A stretch of 34,777 nucleotides of DNA from a virus. Below the pieces are notes generated by a model that saw only the letters and a program-made list of their open reading frames with translations, made no database searches and was not told where the DNA came from. The DNA lies in IMG/VR virus record IMGVR_UViG_3300043409_000937, positions 1-34,777 of that record; one strand, given 5' to 3'. Made by a program: the position numbers and the translations under genes. Shown piece by piece: positions 23,433 to 29,931 of this stretch. Every line of letters begins with the position of its first letter. Position 1 is the first letter of the stretch.

Positions 23433-24474
23433 CCTAGAAATCATGGCGGCAGACGCCATTGGTTCAATCGAACGCGCTCAGATCGACGTTCAAATCTCCA
23501 CCGCCCGCCGGTATCCGCGGACGTTGTCTAAGGTGAAGGAAAGGATGCTTTCCTTTGCCACGCTCGACGAGGAAACGGCCAGCAGTTGCTTCTACACCCT
23601 CCCGGCTCGCCGGGGTGGGGACGACAAACCAATCCAAGGACCGAGTGTCCGCATGGCTGAGATTGCCCTCGCCAGCTACCAGCACGTCAAAGCCGGCTCT
23701 CGAATCATCGCCGACGACGGCAAATTCATCGTTGCTCAGGCGGTGGTCCACGATCTGGAAAACAACGTCTCGGTCTCCATCGAGGTTCGCCGCCGGGTGA
23801 CCAGCAAAAGCGGGGCGCGATACTCCGACGACATGATCGCCGTCACCGGAAACGCTGCCTGTTCCATCGCCCTGCGAAACGCCGTGTTTCGCGTAGTGCC
23901 CCGGGCACTTATTACGCCCGTCTACGAAGCCGCCAAGCGGGTCGCCGTTGGGGACGTCAAGAGCTTGACCACCAAGCGAGCGCAAATCATCGCCCGGCTC
24001 AAACAGATGGGCGCAAAGGACGCCGCGATCCTAGCCGCCGTTGGGGCCGAAAAAACCGAAGACATTGACCTTGCCAAGCTCGAAGTCCTGATCGGCCTTG
24101 GGACCGCCATCAAGGACGGTGAGATCACGCTGGAAACCGCTTTCCCGGGGGCATCACCGAAGGAGGAGGGCAAGCCGATCTTCAAGGAGGAGCCAAAGCC
24201 GGCACCCGCCGCCCCAGAACAGCCCGCCTCCGCGCCCGCCACTCCGGAGCCTACAAACCCAGCAGGAGACCCCGCAGGAACCCCGCAGGAACGTTTGGCA
24301 GCTATTGTAACCCAATGCGGGTTCACGCTAGAGCAGTTCTCCGAATGGTGCATTGCTATTGGATTCCACACGGTCGCAATCACCGCTTGGTCCGAGGTAA
24401 CCGACCAAGTTGCCACGCGGATTCTGCGCTCACCTTCCGGTTTGATCACCCAACTCAAAGGGGTGGCAAAGTGA
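23416..24474 (+). CDS. Putative single-strand annealing/recombination protein
   Basis: The 352-residue protein is taken from ATG 23416; upstream in-frame starts overlap the small ORF. The core (RRYPRTLSKVKERMLSFATL, GPSVRMAEIALASYQHVKAG, SRIIADDGKFIVAQAVVHDL and DDMIAVTGNAACSIALRNAV) belongs to a conserved phage protein group found next to PD-(D/E)XK nucleases. I think this group serves as the annealing partner of such an exonuclease, as RecT/Bet do, but this is by context. The end is Pro/Ala/Glu-rich, followed by a helical tail. It is coupled by GTGA to the next gene. Confidence 0.6.
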   Translation: MTENNDLEIMAADAIGSIERAQIDVQISTARRYPRTLSKVKERMLSFATLDEETASSCFYTLPARRGGDDKPIQGPSVRMAEIALASYQHVKAGSRIIADDGKFIVAQAVVHDLENNVSVSIEVRRRVTSKSGARYSDDMIAVTGNAACSIALRNAVFRVVPRALITPVYEAAKRVAVGDVKSLTTKRAQIIARLKQMGAKDAAILAAVGAEKTEDIDLAKLEVLIGLGTAIKDGEITLETAFPGASPKEEGKPIFKEEPKPAPAAPEQPASAPATPEPTNPAGDPAGTPQERLAAIVTQCGFTLEQFSEWCIAIGFHTVAITAWSEVTDQVATRILRSPSGLITQLKGVAK

Positions 24475-24476
24475 AC
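24462..24476 (+). repeat. 15-base gene-border repeat, copy 1
   Basis: GGTGGCAAAGTGAAC spans the end of the annealing-type protein gene and the GTG start of the next. The same 15 bases are at 25887-25901 at another gene border. Both upstream proteins end in VAK and both downstream proteins start with MN. Confidence 0.75.
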
Positions 24477-24809
24477 GTCCCAATCGACACCACGGCAGAA
24501 ATCAACCGCATCGAGGAGCTTGCCACGCTGATTCAAGCCGAAATCCCGCGCCTAATCGGTGAAGCCACCGACGCAATAAACGAGTCGATCAACGTGGCGC
24601 TGGAGGAAGCCCAGGAAGCCGAATCCGACGTCCCGGCAAAGCTCCGGCTCGCAATCACTGCGACATGGAACCTCGACACCAACACCGTCGAGGTCTCAAT
24701 GCCGGTGAACGTAAAACGGAAATTCAGCCGAACAGTCGCAATGCCGGATCACAATCAGGAAAACCTTCCGTTCATGGTCGCTGAGGAAGACGGAGGTTCC
24801 AATGAGTGA
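24471..24809 (+). CDS. Hypothetical early protein between annealase and nuclease
   Basis: The 112-residue protein starts at GTG 24471 (GTGA overlap with the preceding stop). An N-terminal helical coiled-coil-like part (INRIEELATLIQAEIPRLIGEATDAI) is rich in Glu. A strand-rich end follows (RLAITATWNLDTNTVEVSMPV). The end overlaps the nuclease gene by 8 bases. A protein of this type is frequent between the two recombination genes in related layouts. The function is unknown to me; a helper or regulator of the recombination pair is possible. Confidence 0.7.
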   Translation: MNVPIDTTAEINRIEELATLIQAEIPRLIGEATDAINESINVALEEAQEAESDVPAKLRLAITATWNLDTNTVEVSMPVNVKRKFSRTVAMPDHNQENLPFMVAEEDGGSNE

Positions 24810-25899
24810 CGAACGCCAAGGGTTGCCGTCTGCCTCATCGGCACACCGCTACACGGTTTGCCCGGGGTCGTTTCTGTTGGAGCAGTCAATCCAAGAGCCC
24901 GACTTCTCTGGCGCCGATGCCCAGATCGGGAACCGCATCCACGCTCACCTAGCCGGTGAGACGGTGGAACTCAACGAGGATGAAAAGCGGTTGGCAATGA
25001 GTTCTCGAATTCAGGAGACCGACCTAGCCAAGGCGGTGTTTCCGTTCCAGCACGGACTGCATTTTGTCCGCGAAAGGCGACTGTGGGGATACGACAATTG
25101 GTTTGCCAAAAGCTGGTCTGGAAAGCCTGACGTGGTAATTCACGACGGCAAAAAGGCGCTTGTGATCGACTACAAGACAGGCCGCGGTGACGTGACCCAC
25201 GCGACCGGTAACTTGCAACTGCGGGCGCTGGCAGTTCTGGCAAACGAACACTTTGGGCCGTTTGAGGAAATCACCGTTGCAATCATTCAGCCGCTGGCCG
25301 GTGAGCCGACAACTTGCACCTACACGGTCGCAGAGATCGAAAAAGCCACCAGTGAAACGCATGGACTGATGGAGCGGGTCAAACTGCCCAACCAACCGCG
25401 CAACCCGTCAACCGAGGGCTGCAAATACTGCAAGGCCAAAGAAGTCTGCCCGGAGGCTCAAGGCGTTGTGGCAAATCTTCCGGCGCTTGTCCCACGGGAC
25501 GGGGTCGAGATCGTCATGAGCCCGGAACAGATTGCAGAGTTCTTGGCGAAGGCACCGCTGGCCGAGGCAGTGATCGAAGCCGTCCGTGGCAAGGCCCGCA
25601 GAATGATCGAAGCCGGTCAAACGGTCCCGGGCTGGAAGCTGAAGCCGGGCGCAACCCGGGAGGCAATCACCAACCCGGAGTTGACCTTTGCCCGGTTCAC
25701 TTCGATGGCTCAAGGCACCCAAGAACAGTTTCTTGGGACCATCTCAATCACCAAAACCAAACTGGTTGCTGCCGTCAAAACGGCCACCGGCAAAAAAGGC
25801 AAAGACCTCGACGGATTCGTGGAAATCATGCTGGAGGGCTGCACCGAGGCCAAGGTCACCGCCCCATCGCTTGTCCAGGACAAGGAGGTGGCAAAGTGA
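24802..25899 (+). CDS. PD-(D/E)XK nuclease, DUF2800/Cas4-like exonuclease
   Basis: The 365-residue protein begins with LPSASSAHRYTVCPGSFLLE, then ADAQIGNRIHAHLAG (the His likely in the active site). The nuclease core has a GKPDVVI stretch near residue 108 and VIDYKTGRG with Asp123 and Lys125. A C-terminal cluster with CKYCKAKEVC at about residues 207-217 together with an earlier Cys in VCPGS could hold an iron-sulfur cluster as in Cas4/AddB-like enzymes. It would make 3' single strands for the annealing protein encoded upstream. The end is coupled to the next gene by GTGA. Confidence 0.8.
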   Translation: MSDERQGLPSASSAHRYTVCPGSFLLEQSIQEPDFSGADAQIGNRIHAHLAGETVELNEDEKRLAMSSRIQETDLAKAVFPFQHGLHFVRERRLWGYDNWFAKSWSGKPDVVIHDGKKALVIDYKTGRGDVTHATGNLQLRALAVLANEHFGPFEEITVAIIQPLAGEPTTCTYTVAEIEKATSETHGLMERVKLPNQPRNPSTEGCKYCKAKEVCPEAQGVVANLPALVPRDGVEIVMSPEQIAEFLAKAPLAEAVIEAVRGKARRMIEAGQTVPGWKLKPGATREAITNPELTFARFTSMAQGTQEQFLGTISITKTKLVAAVKTATGKKGKDLDGFVEIMLEGCTEAKVTAPSLVQDKEVAK

Positions 25900-25901
25900 A
25901 C
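25887..25901 (+). repeat. 15-base gene-border repeat, copy 2
   Basis: This is identical to 24462-24476 and covers the end of the PD-(D/E)XK nuclease gene and the start of the MazG-like gene. It also supplies part of the ribosome site for the GTG start. Confidence 0.75.
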
Positions 25902-26348
25902 CCCATCATGGAACCGGAAGACGCCCACTCGATGGAGTTCGTTCGGGAGTTCATGCTGCGCTTTGGGCAAGCTGTTCCCCCAACGGTCTCAATGCCAGAC
26001 CCGGAGACCCACAACCTTCGGTGGAGGCTTATCGACGAGGAAGCCCAAGAGCTTCGTGACGCGACCAGCTTGGTGCAATATCTCGACGCCGTCGGGGACC
26101 TCCTTTATGTGGTCTACGGGGCCGCCATCTCCGCAGGATTCACCGCCCATCAAATCGAATCCGCGGTCTACGAGATACACCGCTCAAACATGAGCAAACT
26201 GTGGAGCGCCGACGAAATCGAGTGCATCCCGGGTGGGTGCTTTTCCTCCCACGCTGGGGACGGGCGCTACATCGTCCGACGCAATGACGGCAAGGTCATT
26301 AAGAGCCCGTCCTACTCACCTGCAAACCTCCAACCGATCATTCGATGA
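25896..26348 (+). CDS. MazG-like NTP pyrophosphohydrolase
   Basis: The 150-residue protein starts at GTG 25896. A helical core has RWRLIDEEAQELRDA and YLDAVGDLLYVVYGAAISAG, matching the E-E-x-x-E and x-x-x-D metal site of all-alpha NTP pyrophosphohydrolases (PRA-PH/MazG group). The C-terminus has VYEIHRSNMSKLWSADE and RRNDGKVIKSPSYSPAN, which is usual for phage members. These enzymes remove non-canonical nucleotides or affect (p)ppGpp signals. The start region repeats a 15-base junction seen at the earlier gene border. Confidence 0.8.
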   Translation: MNPIMEPEDAHSMEFVREFMLRFGQAVPPTVSMPDPETHNLRWRLIDEEAQELRDATSLVQYLDAVGDLLYVVYGAAISAGFTAHQIESAVYEIHRSNMSKLWSADEIECIPGGCFSSHAGDGRYIVRRNDGKVIKSPSYSPANLQPIIR

Positions 26349-26683
26349 GAAGCCTAAAAGCCATCGGTTTTGGGCGCATTTTCAACGCCGCCGAAATCCA
26401 CGAAGCAGAGTCGGGAAACCCGGTAATGCTGCTGACCGTAGAGTTTGAGGACCGAGTCCTAAAGAAGGGAACGCCTTATGCTCAACGGGTGCAGTTTCGC
26501 TCGTTTGAACCAGCCGACCACGCATTGATTGACCGGCTTCTCATTGGGGCATTTGTCACGTTTGACGGTGACTGCGATGCCATCGCCGAGAAATCATCAA
26601 CTGGCTGGTGGTACGCCAACCCTCGGGTGACCGGCCGGATCTTAAGCGTCATCAACCCCGGCTCCGAGGTGCAGCATGGCTGA
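26345..26683 (+). CDS. OB-fold single-strand binding-like protein
   Basis: The 112-residue protein overlaps the previous stop as ATGA. It has a short RIFNAAEIHEAESGNPVMLLTVEFEDR beta unit, then QRVQFRSFEPADHALIDRLLIGAFVTFDGDCDA and GWWYANPRVTGRI. This is a compact five-strand OB-like pattern, as in small phage SSB proteins. No acidic C-terminal tail is seen. It sits between the pyrophosphohydrolase and the RusA gene, which fits a recombination or replication role. The family call is by pattern and place. Confidence 0.65.
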   Translation: MRSLKAIGFGRIFNAAEIHEAESGNPVMLLTVEFEDRVLKKGTPYAQRVQFRSFEPADHALIDRLLIGAFVTFDGDCDAIAEKSSTGWWYANPRVTGRILSVINPGSEVQHG

Positions 26684-27146
26684 CGTGCTTCAGTTCCTTG
26701 TTGTGGGCCATCCCAAGGCCCAACCACGCGTCAAAGCGTTCAAACGAGGAAACCACGCGGGCGTCTATGACCCGGGCACCGCAGACGGCTGGAAGCTTGC
26801 TGTTGGGGCCACCGCCCGCATCCATTGGAACCGGGTGCAATTCATGGGGCCGCTTCGCCTTGTCCTTGGGTTTTTTATGCCAAGACCCAAGGCGCATTTC
26901 AACAAGCAGGGCGACACCAAACCCGGGGCACCGACATGGCACGAATCCAAGCCTGACACGGACAACCTTGCCAAAGCTGTTATGGACGCAATGACCCAGT
27001 TGCAAGTCTGGCGCGATGACTCTCAGGTCGTCCAACTGGAGGTTTCCAAGGCCTACGGAGCCCGAGCGGGCTGCATCGTAATCCTCGGGGCAGCATCATC
27101 GCCTGACCCACTGCTGCACCTCGACATGGGGCGGTTCATCGACTGA
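26676..27146 (+). CDS. rusA: RusA-family Holliday junction resolvase
   Basis: This 156-residue protein has PKAQPRVKAFKRG at the start, then a dimer core and the RusA signature KPDTDNLAKAVMDAM at residues 92-106, followed by WRDDSQV at 112-118. Asp94, Asp96 and Asp114/115 with Lys100 are the expected active-site residues for cutting four-way DNA junctions formed in recombination and replication. The start ATG overlaps the upstream OB-fold gene by 8 bases. It is the last gene of the early recombination block; a 129-base leader follows. Confidence 0.92.
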   Translation: MADVLQFLVVGHPKAQPRVKAFKRGNHAGVYDPGTADGWKLAVGATARIHWNRVQFMGPLRLVLGFFMPRPKAHFNKQGDTKPGAPTWHESKPDTDNLAKAVMDAMTQLQVWRDDSQVVQLEVSKAYGARAGCIVILGAASSPDPLLHLDMGRFID

Positions 27147-27275
27147 CCAACACCGGGGGCCGCGCATCCGAAACACGCGGGCAAAATCTTTTTGAGAAAG
27201 TTCTTTCAATCCTCCGATTCCTCGTTAAATTGGACACATCGAAGGCAAGCAGTTGAAAGAAAAAAAGGAAACAAT
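27147..27275 (+). promoter_or_regulatory. Intergenic leader with RBS and possible promoter
   Basis: This 129-base gap is A+T-rich compared with its surroundings. A CCGCG/CGCGG stem lies near 27165-27180 and is followed by a T-rich stretch (27189-27193), which could be a weak terminator. TTGAGA at 27192 and TTAAAT at 27225 are loose promoter-like boxes but 27 bases apart. AAGGAA at 27265-27270 is a clear ribosome binding site five bases before the ATG at 27276. A new transcription unit may begin here. Confidence 0.4.
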
Positions 27276-27539
27276 ATGAGCAAAGCAGCAAATTTCACAT
27301 TTCAGAAGGACGAACAAAAGTTTGAGCTGCTGGCCCCTTACTTGGCTTCACAAAAGGAAGTCATCGCCGGATGGGGAGTTCTGAACATCGCTCAGTGCGC
27401 CCAGCAGGACGGTCTACGTGAAAACCCGCCGTGCTGGAGCGTTACTTACCTTGAGCAATATTTTGCTGGTTGCATCGGAGACACCGGGAGCCGAGAGCTT
27501 GAGGAAAGCTGCAAGGCCATTTGGGACGCTGCCCTTTAA
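27276..27539 (+). CDS. Hypothetical accessory protein
   Basis: The 87-residue protein starts at ATG 27276 behind a good Shine-Dalgarno site; the earlier in-frame start at 27192 lies in the leader. The sequence has KDEQKFELLAPYLASQKEVIAGWGVLNIAQ, probably helical, followed by a Cys-containing part (CWSVTYLEQYFAGCIG) and a helical end. Three cysteines are present. No family is recognised. The strong ribosome site and separate leader suggest it is highly expressed or early. Confidence 0.65.
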   Translation: MSKAANFTFQKDEQKFELLAPYLASQKEVIAGWGVLNIAQCAQQDGLRENPPCWSVTYLEQYFAGCIGDTGSRELEESCKAIWDAAL

Positions 27540-27546
27540 TTTTACG

Positions 27547-27575
27547 CCCGGGTGGGGCGAATACCACCCACCGGG
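27547..27575 (+). terminator. GC-rich hairpin, weak terminator candidate
   Basis: GGGTGG (27550-27555) pairs with CCACCC (27564-27569) across an 8-base loop, with an additional CCC/GGG pair beyond a 3-base bulge. It starts eight bases after a stop codon. No U tract follows directly, so intrinsic termination is doubtful; it could stabilise or process the mRNA. Confidence 0.3.
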
Positions 27576-27623
27576 GGCGCGACCGGCCAACGCGCACAAT
27601 TTTAACACCTACCGAATCAAAAC

Positions 27624-27875
27624 ATGATCACCGTTCAACTTCCGACCGATCCGACATACTGGAGCTGCTTTTGGGGCAGCGATTACGAGGAAGGAGTCGC
27701 CCGAGCCAACGACAACCTTGAAGCCATGATCCGCAGCGAGTTTGCCGACGCGCCTTTTGAGATCCGCTTCGAGCGCACTGCAACCCCAGCACCCCGCGGG
27801 GTCATCGGGCACGATGAGGAGGCCGTGGAGGCTGTCTTCGAGTTCATCGCCACCAACTGGACCAACGCGCTCTGA
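27624..27875 (+). CDS. Hypothetical protein
   Basis: This 83-residue acidic protein has YWSCFWGSDYEEGVARANDNLEAMIRSEF followed by a strand pair (FEIRFERTA) and a helix (GHDEEAVEAVFEFIATNWTNAL). The alpha/beta mix resembles small phage accessory proteins. I do not know a family. It is three bases upstream of the endolysin gene, which suggests a shared transcript. The leader ACCTACCGAATCAAAAC lacks a Shine-Dalgarno site. Confidence 0.55.
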   Translation: MITVQLPTDPTYWSCFWGSDYEEGVARANDNLEAMIRSEFADAPFEIRFERTATPAPRGVIGHDEEAVEAVFEFIATNWTNAL

Positions 27876-27878
27876 GCC

Positions 27879-28208
27879 ATGAACCTGACCAACTTAATCA
27901 GCGCCCTGATCGCCGTGGAATCTGGCGGGCGTGACAGTGCCATCGGTGACCAAGGACGCGCCCTTGGGCCGCTACAGATCCACCGGGCCGTGGTGGTGGA
28001 CGTAAACCGATTCACCGGGTCGCACTATCGGCACCAGGACATGACCAACCGCGCAGCAGCCCGGGCCGTCTGCGAGGCCTACCTGACGCACTACGGCCGC
28101 GGGGCAACGACCGAGCAACTCGCCCGACGCTGGAATGGGGGGCCGACCGGAGACCGTAAATCTGCGACCGAGGCCTACTGGCGCAAGGTTGAGAAGGCGA
28201 TGAAATGA
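27879..28208 (+). CDS. Lysozyme-like endolysin (transglycosylase fold)
   Basis: This 109-residue protein starts NLTNLISALIAVESGGRDSAIGD, with probable catalytic Glu14 in the ESGG motif, and then GRALGPLQIHRAVVVDVNRF, as in SLT/goose-lysozyme-like domains. The rest is helical (AARAVCEAYLTHYG, ARRWNGGPTG). Cutting of the glycan strand of peptidoglycan is expected. There is no signal peptide or transmembrane segment, so a holin would be needed. It lies far from the holin-like genes near 14 kb. It overlaps the next ORF by 4 bases (ATGA). Confidence 0.8.
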   Translation: MNLTNLISALIAVESGGRDSAIGDQGRALGPLQIHRAVVVDVNRFTGSHYRHQDMTNRAAARAVCEAYLTHYGRGATTEQLARRWNGGPTGDRKSATEAYWRKVEKAMK

Positions 28209-28396
28209 ATCTGACAACCTACGTTCCTGCCCGCGGACACATTCCCGAGGCTGTTGTCTTGGAGGTGATGGCGGACCTCAAAACCGGGAGAACTTACCGA
28301 CAAATCGCGGACGATTACGCTGTCAGCCTTGGGTGGATCTCAAAACTGAAACGCGGACAAATCAGAAAAACCAATGACCAAAAAGCCGTTGCTTAG
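28205..28396 (+). CDS. Small helix-turn-helix protein
   Basis: This 63-residue protein has IPEAVVLEVMADLKTGRTYRQIADDYAVSLGWISKLKRGQIRK. The part IADDYAVSLGWISKLKRG is a helix-turn-helix, similar to small phage DNA-binding proteins. The ATG overlaps the endolysin stop. It is related in pattern to the protein at 29614-29865. It may regulate early genes. No cofactor or dimerisation domain is seen. Confidence 0.7.
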   Translation: MNLTTYVPARGHIPEAVVLEVMADLKTGRTYRQIADDYAVSLGWISKLKRGQIRKTNDQKAVA

Positions 28397-28517
28397 ACTG
28401 CAAGGGATCGAGGCCGCACCGATGACCAAAAACGACGTTGGCGAGGCATTCAAAAAAGCTCGAAAACACCGTTTAATCAACAATCTCAGCCCATGGAAAA
28501 GGAAGCCAAAACAATGA
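28374..28517 (+). CDS. Small basic ORF, tentative
   Basis: This 47-residue ORF fills the gap between two genes. It is very basic (17 Lys, Arg or His residues) and has a helix-like part around DVGEAFKKARKHRLINN. It overlaps the HTH gene by 23 bases and its TGA at 28515-28517 overlaps a downstream ATG. Only packing and composition support it. A similar basic small protein could bind nucleic acid, but no motif is visible. Confidence 0.4.
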   Translation: MTKKPLLRLQGIEAAPMTKNDVGEAFKKARKHRLINNLSPWKRKPKQ

Positions 28518-28711
28518 AATTGCACGAACTGGAGCCGGATCACCGGCTGCGAAACATACCGATCAAATCAATTGAGGGTCTCCGCATCCACTGCCGCAAT
28601 ACCACCTACAAGGCCAAGCCCGCGACGTGGAAAATCAGTGGGGAGACCTTCAACCGCCTTGGCGAAAGCTGGCGGACCAACTTTGACTTCATCGTGGAGG
28701 AGCCCAAGTGA
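28514..28711 (+). CDS. Hypothetical protein
   Basis: The 65-residue protein is taken from ATG 28514, which overlaps the upstream stop as ATGA. An in-frame ATG at 28493 would add seven residues. HELEPDHRLRNIPIKSIEGLRIHCRNTTYKAKPATWKISGETFNRLGESW is a mix of strands and helices with one Cys. No family is recognised. It is coupled by GTGA to the coiled-coil protein gene at 28708. Confidence 0.55.
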   Translation: MKLHELEPDHRLRNIPIKSIEGLRIHCRNTTYKAKPATWKISGETFNRLGESWRTNFDFIVEEPK

Positions 28712-29055
28712 ATCCAAAAACCGAAACCCTTGTCTCAGCGCTGCGGATTCTGTCTGTCGAGATCCAGTCCGGGGACGGGGTCGCCAACGCCGTTGTGGCC
28801 GAAGCCGCGGACCGCCTGACGCTGATGGCCAATCTTGTTGCCCGACACATCGAAGAGACCAAAAAAGACACGCAGGAAATGCAGACCGCTTGCGAGACAA
28901 TGAACGGGGCAACCGAAACGATCCAGCGACTCAAGGACCGCATCAAGCGGTTGGAAAAGGCGGGAGATGCGCTTTACGAAGCATGGCTCGGATATGGTTT
29001 CACCAAGGACAAGCACCTTGCAGCCTGGCGCAAAGCAAAGGAGGACAAGCCGTGA
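28708..29055 (+). CDS. Coiled-coil hypothetical protein
   Basis: The 115-residue protein starts with GTG overlapping the preceding stop. It is almost fully helical, with AVVAEAADRLTLMANLVARHIEETKK and ETIQRLKDRIKRLEKAGDALYEAW, which has a heptad pattern suited to a coiled coil. The C-terminus is basic and short. Phage proteins with this plan are common in early regions and have no assigned role. Its last codons and the next start share a 12-base junction sequence with the 29399 gene border. Confidence 0.65.
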   Translation: MNPKTETLVSALRILSVEIQSGDGVANAVVAEAADRLTLMANLVARHIEETKKDTQEMQTACETMNGATETIQRLKDRIKRLEKAGDALYEAWLGYGFTKDKHLAAWRKAKEDKP

Positions 29056-29057
29056 CA
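29046..29057 (+). repeat. 12-base gene-border repeat, copy 1
   Basis: CAAGCCGTGACA covers the end of the coiled-coil protein gene and the start of the ABA-sandwich gene. The same 12 bases occur at 29393-29404. Confidence 0.7.
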
Positions 29058-29402
29058 GACGAAGAAATCAACGAAGCAATCGCTTTGCAGCTTGGATGGG
29101 CGAAGTGCGCCTGCGGAGATATTCGGTGTGGAGTATGGTTTCCTCATGGAACATCACACCCAAACGAGGCTGAACTTGGTGTCCCAAGTTTCTGCAAAGA
29201 CCTCAACGCGATGCACCAAGCAGAGATGGTCCTAGATTCAACAAACGGAGGCCCGGTAAATCCTGATTGCCTTCGATACAGGTATGCTTGCGAGCTTTAC
29301 CGATTGGTCCCGTACGACATTCAACCTTTCCGAGCAACCGCTCGCCAACGCGCCGAGGCGTTTTTGCGGACGTTTGGAAAGTGGAAGGAGGTCAAGCCGT
29401 GA
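29052..29402 (+). CDS. Phage ABA-sandwich domain protein
   Basis: The 116-residue protein starts at GTG 29052 (GTGA overlap). It begins TDEEINEAIALQLGW, then two CxxxxxC-type cysteines in KCACGDIRCGVW, a conserved LPSFC-like segment (GVPSFCKDLNAMHQAE) and the ending ATARQRAEAFLRTFGKWKE. This is the pattern of the phage ABA sandwich domain family. The function is unknown. The N-terminal in-frame extension upstream to 28572 is a shadow of other genes. Confidence 0.8.
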   Translation: MTDEEINEAIALQLGWAKCACGDIRCGVWFPHGTSHPNEAELGVPSFCKDLNAMHQAEMVLDSTNGGPVNPDCLRYRYACELYRLVPYDIQPFRATARQRAEAFLRTFGKWKEVKP

Positions 29403-29404
29403 CA
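29393..29404 (+). repeat. 12-base gene-border repeat, copy 2
   Basis: This is identical to 29046-29057 and covers the end of the ABA-sandwich gene and the GTG start of the following ORF. Both upstream proteins end in Lys-Pro. Confidence 0.7.
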
Positions 29405-29617
29405 ATCAAACCACCGCTGGAAGGCTCCTACGCCTTTGTTTACGTTCACAAAACCAATGGAAAGATCCGCGTTGGAAACATCTCAAACGCCGAGCAAATC
29501 GAACAATCTGGAATTTGGAACCACGTCACAACCATCAACGCGCACGTTGCCTTAGAGGAAATTCTGCGGGCGACGATTAAAGACAGAAATCAGATCATCA
29601 AAAACCTTCTACGATGA
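29399..29617 (+). CDS. Hypothetical protein
   Basis: The 72-residue protein starts at GTG 29399, chosen because it overlaps the previous stop; an in-frame start at 29267 would run through the preceding gene. It has GSYAFVYVHKTNGKIRVGNISN, a small beta hairpin, followed by a helix with VALEEILRATIKDRNQIIKNLL. No family is recognised. The start shares CAAGCCGTGACA with the previous gene border. It is coupled to the next gene by ATGA at 29614. Confidence 0.6.
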   Translation: MTIKPPLEGSYAFVYVHKTNGKIRVGNISNAEQIEQSGIWNHVTTINAHVALEEILRATIKDRNQIIKNLLR

Positions 29618-29865
29618 AAGCCCAGCTATCCGCCGAACAAATCGCCCGCCTGTTAGGGACACCCAAGGCCACCGAAATCACTCCGGTAAAACGACTCACA
29701 GGAGGAGTCTTGCTGCATCCTCCGTTGCCCGACGACACGGTCCGAGATATTCGCAAACGCTGGTCCGCGGGGCAACCGCTCAAAGGCATCGCCAGCCGCC
29801 ACAAGATCACGATGGCCGCGGTCTCGCTCATCGGGTCGGGCCAGCGCCGGAAGGACGTCTTGTGA
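29614..29865 (+). CDS. Helix-turn-helix protein
   Basis: This 83-residue protein has an N-terminal helix (LSAEQIARLLGTPKA) and a second helix-turn-helix-like part (DDTVRDIRKRWSAGQPLKGIASRHKITMAAVSLI). The end is basic (GSGQRRKDVL). The second part is similar in pattern to the HTH at 28205-28396, with G-x-x-x-x-x-I-A and a final G-x-x-R. It might regulate the replication genes that follow. The start overlaps the previous stop. Confidence 0.65.
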   Translation: MKAQLSAEQIARLLGTPKATEITPVKRLTGGVLLHPPLPDDTVRDIRKRWSAGQPLKGIASRHKITMAAVSLIGSGQRRKDVL

Positions 29866-29931
29866 GCCCATCGCTGCTCGCTGGTCACCGCGGGCTTGTA
29901 CCGAAGCTCAATTTCTGGTCAACGGTGCAGA

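Noticed and set aside
23922-24536. 204-codon ORF on the minus strand
   Set aside because: It is a shadow of the annealing-type gene caused by GC-biased third positions, with low-complexity Gly/Ala runs.
27192-27230. TTGAGA and TTAAAT as a sigma70-like promoter
   Set aside because: The boxes are 27 bases apart, far from the usual 17. I list the region only as a possible leader, not a defined promoter.
28572-29402. Long frame of 276 codons
   Set aside because: The first 160 codons are in a shadow frame of two other genes. Only the part from GTG 29052 has real protein character and a coupled start.
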